Shown here: piece after piece, positions 5,688-10,721 of the stretch
How the letters are laid out: each line of letters starts with the position of its first letter
Numbering within the stretch: the first letter of the stretch is position 1
Origin: Clostridia bacterium
GTDB lineage: Bacteria; Bacillota; Clostridia; Christensenellales; Aristaeellaceae
Assembly (NCBI GenBank): GCA_017458865.1
Contig: JAFSZW010000373.1
Span: 1-10,721 of the forward strand
DNA: 10,721 nucleotides
Reading direction: 5' to 3'
The notes under the pieces: generated by a model
What the model saw: only the letters and a program-made list of their open reading frames with translations
Databases searched by the model: none
What the model was told of the DNA's origin: nothing
Program-made: the position numbers and the translations under genes

Positions 5688-7376
5688 ATGGAGTCGCTGA
5701 AAAAGCTCCTTTCCAAATCAAACTACAGTTTTATTTACTGCCTGCCGCTGGCATTTGCCTTTGCCGCCGCTCCCGCTTACATTGAAGAGGGCAGCTTTCA
5801 GGCATCTCCATCCTATTTCCTGATGGTCTGCCTGCATTTTATCGGTTTCATGGCAGCGGACTTTGGCGCACGCTTTCTTATCCGGCGCTACGTAAACAGA
5901 ACTCTTACCCTGCCGTCATATACTGCCCTTGACCGCCTTCTCAAAAAGCGACTGGCTGTTCTGCTGATTGCGGCAATCATCTTTGTCTGCTGGCTGCCCA
6001 GCCTGATCGCTCTCTATCCGGGAAGCGTCATCAATGACACCTGGGGACAGCTTAAGCAGTTCATGGATTTCCAGAGTGGCCTTCCTGCCCTCTATGATCA
6101 CCATCCGGTGCTCTCTACGCTGATCATGGGCTGGATCATCGTCACTCTGCAGACCGTCCTCTACGACTGGCACCTTTGCTTCTTTATCTATGTCATGATT
6201 CAGGCGCTTCTGACCAGTCTGTCTTTTGCTGCCACCATCCTGTATGCGTACAGGCGCCTTAAGATTGGCCGGTCTGCTGCCCTGTTTATGCTGGTCCTGT
6301 ACTGCCTCCTGCCCATATATCCGCCAAGTATCCAGACCATCTCAAAGGATGCGCTTTCCGCGTGGGGATTCGTTCTGTTTGCCATCCTGTATATGGAGGG
6401 GGTGCGCAGTGAGGGTCAGGCCCTGAGCAGTGTTAAGTACCTCCTCAGCCTGATCGTCACTGCCCTGTTCTGTTCCCTGACCAAGAAGGTGAACCCGTAC
6501 GTCACACTGCTTTCCCTCCTTGCCATGTTCCTCTTTGTCCGCAGGAAACGCCTTTTCCTGTGCATTCCAATTGCCGCCATCTCGCTTGTGATGTTTGTCC
6601 TCCTGCCGAACCTCTTTGCTGCATACGGCGTTGAGCCTGGCGGCAAACAGGAGATGTTCTCCCTCCCGTTCCAGATGACAGCAAGATATGCAGAGGAGCA
6701 TCCGGATGACTACACGCCCGAGGAAACCCGGGCAATTGACAATCTGCTTGGCCTGTATGATCTGGCTGAGCGGTACAATCCTGTATGCGCAGATGACGTC
6801 AAGGGATACTGGGAGCTGGGCGAAACGGAGCAGTACAGGCAATATCTGCATGCCTGGTATACTCAGGGGCTGCGTCATCCGGATACTTATATCCAGGCAA
6901 TGAACGCAATGCTCGCCGGCTGGTTCTCCTTTGAGGAATACGACCCCACCATGGATATGGGCGCCCACAGTCAGCTGAACGGCGACTATTTTCTTGAGTA
7001 CATCACATACAGGGATGAACCGTTTGATGCAACGGCCGAGGTTTATCAGGATCTGTATCACGGGCTTTACAACATCGCGGTACTGAATCTCATCATTACC
7101 TATGGGCTCTACGCCATCCTGATTCCGGTTTTCTCGCTATGGACAGCCATAACTGAGAAGTGTCGCAGGGGAAAACGTTACTGGATCGCCCTTTGTCCGA
7201 TGTTCGCATCGCTGTTCCTCGGCTGTTTCCTTGCACCCGTTTCCATCTATGGCGAAGGCCGGCGGTACCTGTATCCTCTGACGTATACAATGCCGCTCAT
7301 GATCGCCTGGTGCATCTTTATCTGCAAACAGTCCGCTATGTTCAAAAAGGATTGTAAACAGGCAGAGGACTCATAA
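5688..7376 (+). CDS. Multi-pass membrane protein, DUF6020-like
   Basis: A 562-residue integral membrane protein with about 12 or 13 hydrophobic segments: roughly 13-30, 42-64, 88-108, 141-187 (two), 196-212, 221-237, 249-312 (three), 461-489, 499-519 and 528-546. A large hydrophilic loop spans about 313-460. The pattern resembles the DUF6020 group of Firmicutes proteins, which look like GT-C-type glycosyltransferases: PGSVINDTWGQ at 111-121 with acidic Asp117 after the third segment, DHHPVLS (137-143), SKDAL (219-223), SLPFQMTARY (325-334) and the late RRYLYPL (525-531). The catalytic role, if any, is not established; a lipid-linked sugar donor and a surface glycan target would be the expectation. 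AGGAGG at 5677-5682 supports the ATG at 5688. It follows the GH4 gene by 105 bases without a clear terminator and ends at a strong shared terminator. Confidence 0.8.
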   Translation: MESLKKLLSKSNYSFIYCLPLAFAFAAAPAYIEEGSFQASPSYFLMVCLHFIGFMAADFGARFLIRRYVNRTLTLPSYTALDRLLKKRLAVLLIAAIIFVCWLPSLIALYPGSVINDTWGQLKQFMDFQSGLPALYDHHPVLSTLIMGWIIVTLQTVLYDWHLCFFIYVMIQALLTSLSFAATILYAYRRLKIGRSAALFMLVLYCLLPIYPPSIQTISKDALSAWGFVLFAILYMEGVRSEGQALSSVKYLLSLIVTALFCSLTKKVNPYVTLLSLLAMFLFVRRKRLFLCIPIAAISLVMFVLLPNLFAAYGVEPGGKQEMFSLPFQMTARYAEEHPDDYTPEETRAIDNLLGLYDLAERYNPVCADDVKGYWELGETEQYRQYLHAWYTQGLRHPDTYIQAMNAMLAGWFSFEEYDPTMDMGAHSQLNGDYFLEYITYRDEPFDATAEVYQDLYHGLYNIAVLNLIITYGLYAILIPVFSLWTAITEKCRRGKRYWIALCPMFASLFLGCFLAPVSIYGEGRRYLYPLTYTMPLMIAWCIFICKQSAMFKKDCKQAEDS

Positions 7377-7407
7377 GTCTGGCCGGTTTCTGCATTCGAA
7401 AACACAA

Positions 7408-7462
7408 AACCGCCCTCCACACCATCACCCGAAGCTGTCGGGTTATAGTGTGGAGGGCGGTT
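7408..7462. terminator. Long, probably bidirectional terminator between convergent genes
   Basis: AACCGCCCTCCACAC (7408-7422) and GTGTGGAGGGCGGTT (7448-7462) form a perfect 15-base-pair stem. Inside it ACCCGA (7427-7432) pairs with TCGGGT (7438-7443), leaving a small symmetric internal loop. The rightward side is followed by TTATTTGTCT. Read leftward, the stem is followed by TTTTGTGTTTTC. It lies between the ends of the rightward membrane protein gene and the leftward sensor kinase gene, so it can stop both. Confidence 0.88.
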
Positions 7463-7520
7463 ATTTGTCTACGCGGGACATGATTGGTCTTTATCGAACA
7501 AAGGATATGCATCAGACCTT

Positions 7521-8750
7521 TTAATGCCCGCCTTTCCTCATAGGAAACGTACAGACAAACCGAATGCGTCCTTTATCTGTCTGTTCCGCCCGGATCTTTC
7601 CGCCATGGCGTTCCATAATCGCCCGGGCCATGGAAAGGCCTATCCCGTACCCGCCGCTCTCGCGGCTGCGTGAGGCATCCGGCCTGTAAAACCGGTCAAA
7701 GAGATGCCTCAGGTTCTCATCCGAGAGGCGCTCAATGAGGCCGTTTTCAGATATCAGAACAATCTCGCGACCGGCTTTTGACAGTTTGAGGGACAGCGTA
7801 TCCCCCTCCGGTGCATACTTAATGGCATTGTCACACAGCTGGGAGACAAGCCTTGTCAGTGCATCCCGGTCTCCCTGCATCAGGATATCCGCCTGGACAT
7901 CACAGGTCAGAGACTTTCCCATAAACTCAGCCATGCCCTGAAGCGATTCCGTCTGTGTCCTGACAAGCTCTGACAGATCAACCGTTTCCATTTGCAGAAC
8001 CGCCCCATCCTCATCCATCCGGGACAGATAGATGAGACCGTTTACCAGTGAACGCATATTGGACACCTGCTTGCGCGTATCCTCTATCCATTCGTTTGTT
8101 TCCCCGTTCATAGTAAGCACATCCATGTTCGCGGATATGACCGTCAGAGGTGTTTTGAGCTCATGTCCGGCGTCTGTAATAAACTGTTTCTGACGGACAG
8201 CATTCTCAACCATGGGGCGAATGGCACGGGAGGAAATCAAGGCCATACACAGCCAGGCAAGTAAGATGCCGCCGACACAGGAAACGCCTGATATAACCAT
8301 AAGCCGGCGAACGCCGTCCATTTTGGTTTCCACGTTCAGAAAAACAGCAGCACTGCGCTTTCCCTGTCTGTTAAAGACAAGATACAGATACTCTCCTACC
8401 TGTCCTGAAGTCCTGTCCGAGCCCAGTGCCGCTTTTGCAGTTTCGCACAGTTCGTCCACTGTCTCATCAGGCATTCTGGTCTGCCCGATAATCCTCGGCT
8501 CCCCGTCCTCGCTTACAGTAACCGTAAAGTAGCGTGCCTCATCCATGGCATTGCGCTGGCGTCTGGTTTTGCCATTTTTCCCCACAGGCGCGCTCAGTTC
8601 CTGTTCCGACAGATTGCTGAGTGTCTCCTCCAGTTCAGACCGCACCTGAATATAGTTTGCCATATTGATTACCACTGTCAGTGCAATCATGACAATGGAC
8701 AGAACCGTCACCGCGATCCGGATAAACCGTCTTCGAATTCCCTGAATCAT
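7521..8750 (-). CDS. Sensor histidine kinase
   Basis: A 409-residue membrane kinase. The first membrane segment is at about 12-32 and the second at about 150-172, enclosing an extracytoplasmic sensor region of some 118 residues (with ARYFTVTVSEDGEP at 72-85). A short linker leads to the dimerisation/phosphoacceptor H-box FITDAGHELKTPLTVI with His196. The ATPase domain shows the N-box (LCDNAIKYAP, Asn308), the F-box (LFDRFYRPD, 350-358) and the G2 box (GGYGIGLS, 366-373). The usual DxGxG G1 box is replaced by SENG (334-337), as happens in a group of Clostridial kinases, so it may still be active. The start codon overlaps the stop of the response regulator gene as ATGA, with GGAGG seven bases upstream inside that gene: translational coupling. 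The signal is unknown; the neighbouring secreted LTQEQ protein is a candidate partner. Confidence 0.93.
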   Translation of the reverse strand: MIQGIRRRFIRIAVTVLSIVMIALTVVINMANYIQVRSELEETLSNLSEQELSAPVGKNGKTRRQRNAMDEARYFTVTVSEDGEPRIIGQTRMPDETVDELCETAKAALGSDRTSGQVGEYLYLVFNRQGKRSAAVFLNVETKMDGVRRLMVISGVSCVGGILLAWLCMALISSRAIRPMVENAVRQKQFITDAGHELKTPLTVISANMDVLTMNGETNEWIEDTRKQVSNMRSLVNGLIYLSRMDEDGAVLQMETVDLSELVRTQTESLQGMAEFMGKSLTCDVQADILMQGDRDALTRLVSQLCDNAIKYAPEGDTLSLKLSKAGREIVLISENGLIERLSDENLRHLFDRFYRPDASRSRESGGYGIGLSMARAIMERHGGKIRAEQTDKGRIRFVCTFPMRKGGH

Positions 8751-9421
8751 AAAGTTGCCTCCAGAGAATACCCAACGCCTCTGGTTGCCTTGATTTCAAC
8801 ACCTGCATCGACCTCACTGAGGCTCTTCCGCAGATTGGAAATCGTCACCCAGAGCACATTCATTTCGGCATCCGCATCCCAGCCCCAGACGCGCTCCATG
8901 ATCTGTTCGACAGAGTGTACCATATGCGGCCGTTCCATGAACATTTCCATCAACTGAAATGTCTTGTTGTTCAGCTTCACGCTTTTCCCGCCGCAGGAGA
9001 TCTGCATGCGCTGACGGTCCAGCGTGACATTGGCAAAAGACAGCATATCCTCGTGATATTCCTCTTTCCGCCGCAGCATGGCACGTATTCTGGCCAGCAG
9101 CTCATTTGTTGCAAATGGCTTGGGCAGATAATCATCCGCACCGGCATCCAGACCCTCAACACGATCCTCAACAGCATCCTTCGCAGTCAGCATAATACAC
9201 GGCGCCTTAACACCCCGCTGTCTCAGCTGTCGCAGCACCTCAAGCCCGTCCGGTGCAGGCATCATCCAGTCAAGAATCATCCCGTCATACTGTCCGGACA
9301 ACGCGTAATCGAGCGCATCCCTGCCATTGTTCACAACGTCCACCGAATAACCGGCATGTTCAAGTATCGTCCGCACCGCCTTGCAAAGAGAGCGGTCATC
9401 CTCTGCAAATAAGAGTTTCAT
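8747..9421 (-). CDS. Response regulator, OmpR/PhoB family
   Basis: A 224-residue two-domain regulator. The receiver domain (about 1-117) has the acidic pocket Glu7-Asp8-Asp9, phosphoacceptor Asp51 in MILDWMMP, Thr79 in LTAKD and Lys101 in LPKPF. The C-terminal winged-helix domain (about 125-224) has the OmpR features: LNNKTFQLMEMF, then WVTISNLRKSL as recognition helix and RGVGYSL in the wing. It is normal length and complete. The start is fixed by AGGGTGAT a few bases before the ATG. It is the first gene of a two-gene operon with the sensor kinase and would bind tandem direct repeats at target promoters. Its own promoter and that of the upstream secreted protein both show candidate repeats. 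Confidence 0.95.
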   Translation of the reverse strand: MKLLFAEDDRSLCKAVRTILEHAGYSVDVVNNGRDALDYALSGQYDGMILDWMMPAPDGLEVLRQLRQRGVKAPCIMLTAKDAVEDRVEGLDAGADDYLPKPFATNELLARIRAMLRRKEEYHEDMLSFANVTLDRQRMQISCGGKSVKLNNKTFQLMEMFMERPHMVHSVEQIMERVWGWDADAEMNVLWVTISNLRKSLSEVDAGVEIKATRGVGYSLEATL

Positions 9422-9437
9422 TCATATCACCCTGCCC

Positions 9438-9489
9438 ATTATTGCATATTCCCGTTGAATTTTACAGCCATTCCTGACGTTTTTTTACA
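9438..9489 (-). promoter_or_regulatory. Two-component operon promoter with TGTAAAA direct repeats
   Basis: Read on the minus strand, AATAAT (9443-9438) is a good -10 box and TGTAAA (9466-9461), exactly 17 bases upstream, is a poor -35 box. A second TGTAAAA lies at 9489-9483, 23 bases further upstream than the first (9466-9460). Both are followed, 7 or 8 bases later, by GGAAT. Tandem repeats covering and preceding a weak -35 are typical of activation by OmpR-family regulators, so autoregulation is plausible but inferred. The leader to the ATG at 9421 would be very short. Confidence 0.4.
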
Positions 9490-9596
9490 CTCGTTCATAA
9501 AAATGCTGCTTTTTTTGCCGATTCTCAGTCGCCAAACGACTTTCGGTACATTCCACATGTGACAGCCGCCGGATCACGCCTGTTCAGACGTGAAAG

Positions 9597-9623
9597 CAAG
9601 AGGCTGTCATTAACAGCCTCTTG
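9597..9623 (-). terminator. Intrinsic terminator after the secreted protein gene
   Basis: CAAGAGGCTGT (9597-9607) and ACAGCCTCTTG (9613-9623) form a perfect 11-base-pair stem with a 5-base loop. Leftward it is followed by CTTTCACG, a weak U-run, so termination may be partial and some read-through into the two-component operon is possible. It lies 38 bases after the stop codon of the secreted protein gene. Confidence 0.7.
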
Positions 9624-9660
9624 ATCTATCTCATTTCCCGGATTCCAGCCGACAGTTGAA

Positions 9661-10245
9661 TCAAAGGCTGGTTCCCTGCGGCATCACAGGTGCATTGGGA
9701 AACATATTGTTTCCTCTGCCCCTCTGGTTTCCATTACCTCTCTGGACACCATTGCCCTTCTGGATGTTTCTGCCGTTCATTCCGTTGACATTCGGATTGC
9801 TGATGCCCTTCTGCTTCCGGTTTCCCTTCTTGGTGTTCCCATTGGGCTGGCCATTCTGTTCGGCATTCTTCCGCTCAGCGCGGGCAGCTTCCTTCTTGCT
9901 CTGCTGTTCAGCGCTGTAGTTAAGGATCAGATCCGCCTGTTCCTGAGTAAGTGTTCCAGCCTCAACATAAGCATCCAGTTCGCTCTTCAGTGCATCCTGC
10001 TTTTCCTGCACCCTGGCAGCACGTTTTGCCGTCGCATAGGCCTGAAGGGCTTCCTCAAGTGCCTTATCCTTGGTGCTGTCTGCCGCATCCGTGCTTTCCT
10101 CAGTTGTACCCGCCTCAGCAGCCGCTTCCGTGTTCTCGCTTGTCGCCGGTGTTTCCGTTGCCGATTCTGCAATCGCAGCAACACCCAGGCACAGTACCAA
10201 AGTCATGGCCAGCAGGGCCATCCAGATAGATTTAACATTCTTCAT
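9661..10245 (-). CDS. Small secreted protein with LTQEQ helical motif and basic Asn/Gly-rich tail
   Basis: A 194-residue exported protein. Residues 1-26 are a Sec signal peptide (cut likely after AAIA; Cys19 is not in a proper lipobox). Residues 27-60 are acidic and rich in Ala, Thr, Ser and Glu. Residues 60-125 are predicted helix with alternating charges and contain AGTLTQEQADLIL (96-108), resembling the short motif of DUF2680/YckD-like proteins and the LTxxQ signature of Spy/CpxP chaperones. Residues 130-180 are strongly basic and rich in Asn and Gly, with hexapeptide repeats of the form K/R-G-N-G-x-Q at 163-180. The ATG at 10245 is chosen because AAGGAG lies 9 bases upstream and the signal peptide begins there; an in-frame upstream ATG at 10302 has no such support. 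It is upstream of, and in line with, the two-component genes. Function unknown; an envelope-binding or stress-related role is inference. Confidence 0.85.
   Translation of the reverse strand: MKNVKSIWMALLAMTLVLCLGVAAIAESATETPATSENTEAAAEAGTTEESTDAADSTKDKALEEALQAYATAKRAARVQEKQDALKSELDAYVEAGTLTQEQADLILNYSAEQQSKKEAARAERKNAEQNGQPNGNTKKGNRKQKGISNPNVNGMNGRNIQKGNGVQRGNGNQRGRGNNMFPNAPVMPQGTSL
9706..9759 (-). repeat. Three 18-base tandem repeats in the tail of the secreted protein gene
   Basis: Three consecutive 18-base units encode KGNGVQ, RGNGNQ and RGRGNN. The first two are the most alike, sharing the CTCTGG and CCATT blocks on the plus strand. This is a likely slippage-generated expansion that could vary in copy number between strains. 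Confidence 0.6.
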
Positions 10246-10293
10246 AATTGTCAACTCCTTTTGATGATTATCCCTTTCGCTCGGGACACGTGC

Positions 10294-10335
10294 ATTATGC
10301 ACCCCCTACCTTTCATGAACCTTAAAAAACTTAAA
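10294..10335 (-). promoter_or_regulatory. Likely promoter of the secreted protein gene with TTTAAG direct repeats
   Basis: On the minus strand CATAAT (10299-10294) matches the -10 consensus in five of six positions, and no acceptable -35 box is found 16-18 bases upstream. Instead, two TTTAAG hexamers lie at 10335-10330 and 10326-10321, 9 bases apart, around positions -33 to -47 from the expected start. TTTAAG pairs resemble sites used by OmpR-family regulators such as streptococcal CiaR, although there the spacing is 11 bases. This suggests an activator-dependent promoter; the neighbouring response regulator is the obvious candidate. Confidence 0.4.
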
Positions 10336-10348
10336 AAGTTTCGGCTCA

Positions 10349-10368
10349 CCTCAAAAAACTTTTTGAGG
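10349..10368. repeat. 20-base near-perfect palindrome
   Basis: CCTCAAAAA (10349-10357) and TTTTTGAGG (10360-10368) are exact reverse complements with only AC between them. The 2-base centre and the T-run inside the stem argue against a terminator and for a protein-binding site. It lies about 100 bases upstream of the secreted protein start and about 140 before the short right-hand ORF. Confidence 0.5.
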
Positions 10369-10459
10369 CACCCGATAACCCCTGCGGGCCCTTTCTCTGC
10401 CAGACAGCAATGCAGCACTTTTCCTGGCTTTTACCATTCCGTTTTATCCATGCATTAAC

Positions 10460-10489
10460 TTGAAGCAGCGATTCCGGATCACATATTAG
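10460..10489 (+). promoter_or_regulatory. Possible weak promoter toward the right edge
   Basis: TTGAAG at 10460-10465 and TATTAG at 10484-10489 (18-base spacer) each match the sigma-A consensus in four of six positions. It would serve whatever lies at 10512 and beyond. A second candidate -10, TGTGATAAT ending at 10525, has no good -35. Tentative. Confidence 0.25.
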
Positions 10490-10511
10490 TCGAAGAGATT
10501 GCTTTTCACCG

Positions 10512-10697
10512 ATGACTGTGATAATGTACAGACAGGTGCAATACCTGCTTTCCAGCGGATTCTCCGTGCACTTTTCCCATCTGCAGGAGATGGAAGTCCG
10601 TCTGTCCGGAAATGCAGAAACAATCCGCCTCCTGCAACGCTTCAGTGCAGCGATGCCGATTGCTGCACAGGCCGGATGCCGAAAAACAGAATTGTGA
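10512..10697 (+). CDS. Possible small protein, unknown function
   Basis: A 61-codon frame starting at ATG 10512 or, more conservatively, at a second ATG (10524). Codon choice (CTG, TCC, CAG, GTG, CGC frequent) resembles the real genes of the window, and the middle part, including LQEMEVRLSGNAETIRLLQRF, would form an amphipathic helix. No Shine-Dalgarno site precedes either start, and the family is not recognised. It has no signal peptide or membrane segment. A Shine-Dalgarno-like AAGGGAG directly after its stop suggests that another gene begins at the window edge, so it could be the first gene of a short operon or a leader ORF. The same bases also contain three tidy hairpins, so a structured leader RNA is the main alternative. 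Confidence 0.4.
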   Translation: MTVIMYRQVQYLLSSGFSVHFSHLQEMEVRLSGNAETIRLLQRFSAAMPIAAQAGCRKTEL

Positions 10698-10698
10698 G

Positions 10699-10716
10699 AA
10701 GGGAGTGACGTCCTTG
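10699..10716 (+). promoter_or_regulatory. Shine-Dalgarno-like site and possible TTG start at the right edge
   Basis: AAGGGAG at 10699-10705 lies 8 bases before TTG at 10714-10716, a spacing suitable for initiation. Only two further codons fit in the window, so no product can be named, and a GTG at 10705 is too close to the site to be used. It may be the start of the next gene. Confidence 0.3.
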
Positions 10717-10721
10717 GACCA

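Noticed and set aside
6342..7061. 239-codon minus-strand frame opposite the membrane protein gene
   Set aside because: It lies wholly inside a clear multi-pass membrane protein gene and shows no family motif.
10249..10254. TTGACA on the minus strand just before the secreted protein start
   Set aside because: It is a perfect -35 hexamer but falls between the ribosome binding site and the ATG, and no -10 box follows at 16-18 bases.

Overview
The window looks like chromosomal DNA of an anaerobic Bacillota (Clostridia-type) bacterium, possibly a gut organism. The reasons are strong AGGAGG-type ribosome binding sites, compact genes with clear intrinsic terminators, Sec signal peptides on exported proteins with no sign of outer-membrane genes, an exported flavin-based reductase, a MelA-type GH4 enzyme, and a sensor kinase of a kind common in Clostridia. 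A Christensenellales- or Lachnospirales-like host is only a guess. No integrase, transposase, CRISPR array, tRNA or rRNA was recognised.

Layout. The first 41 bases hold, on the minus strand, the start of a NifS/IscS-type cysteine desulfurase that runs off the left edge. Bases 42-915 contain no gene I can support; there may be one decayed reading frame. A LysR-type regulator (916-1833, +) ends in a terminator. It is followed by its own-promoter neighbour, an exported protein with an FMN-binding domain and an FAD/fumarate-reductase domain (1975-3930, +), also closed by a strong terminator. Next comes a MelA-type alpha-galactosidase of family GH4 (4155-5582, +), and then a multi-pass membrane protein of the DUF6020 kind (5688-7376, +). 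A long, probably bidirectional, hairpin terminator (7408-7462) separates these from a minus-strand block: sensor histidine kinase (7521-8750) and OmpR-type response regulator (8747-9421), overlapping by 4 bases. Upstream of them, with its own terminator, is a small secreted protein with an acidic front, a helical middle with an LTQEQ motif and a basic Asn/Gly-rich tail (9661-10245). The right end carries promoter-like repeats, a 20-base palindrome and a short possible ORF (10512-10697), followed by a Shine-Dalgarno-like site at the edge.

How the genes may work together. The LysR regulator plus flavoprotein looks like a substrate-induced extracellular reductase module: a small organic acid could be sensed and used as terminal electron acceptor at the cell surface, but the substrate cannot be read from the sequence. 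Two TTCGAA palindromes exactly 22 bases apart, just before the flavoprotein promoter, are a candidate LysR operator. The two-component pair and the secreted LTQEQ protein may form a cell-envelope sensing unit, since both have promoters with poor -35 boxes and short T/A direct repeats where a response regulator could bind. The GH4 gene has a sigma-A-like promoter framed by a perfect 9-base inverted repeat, suggesting local repression or activation by a regulator outside the window.
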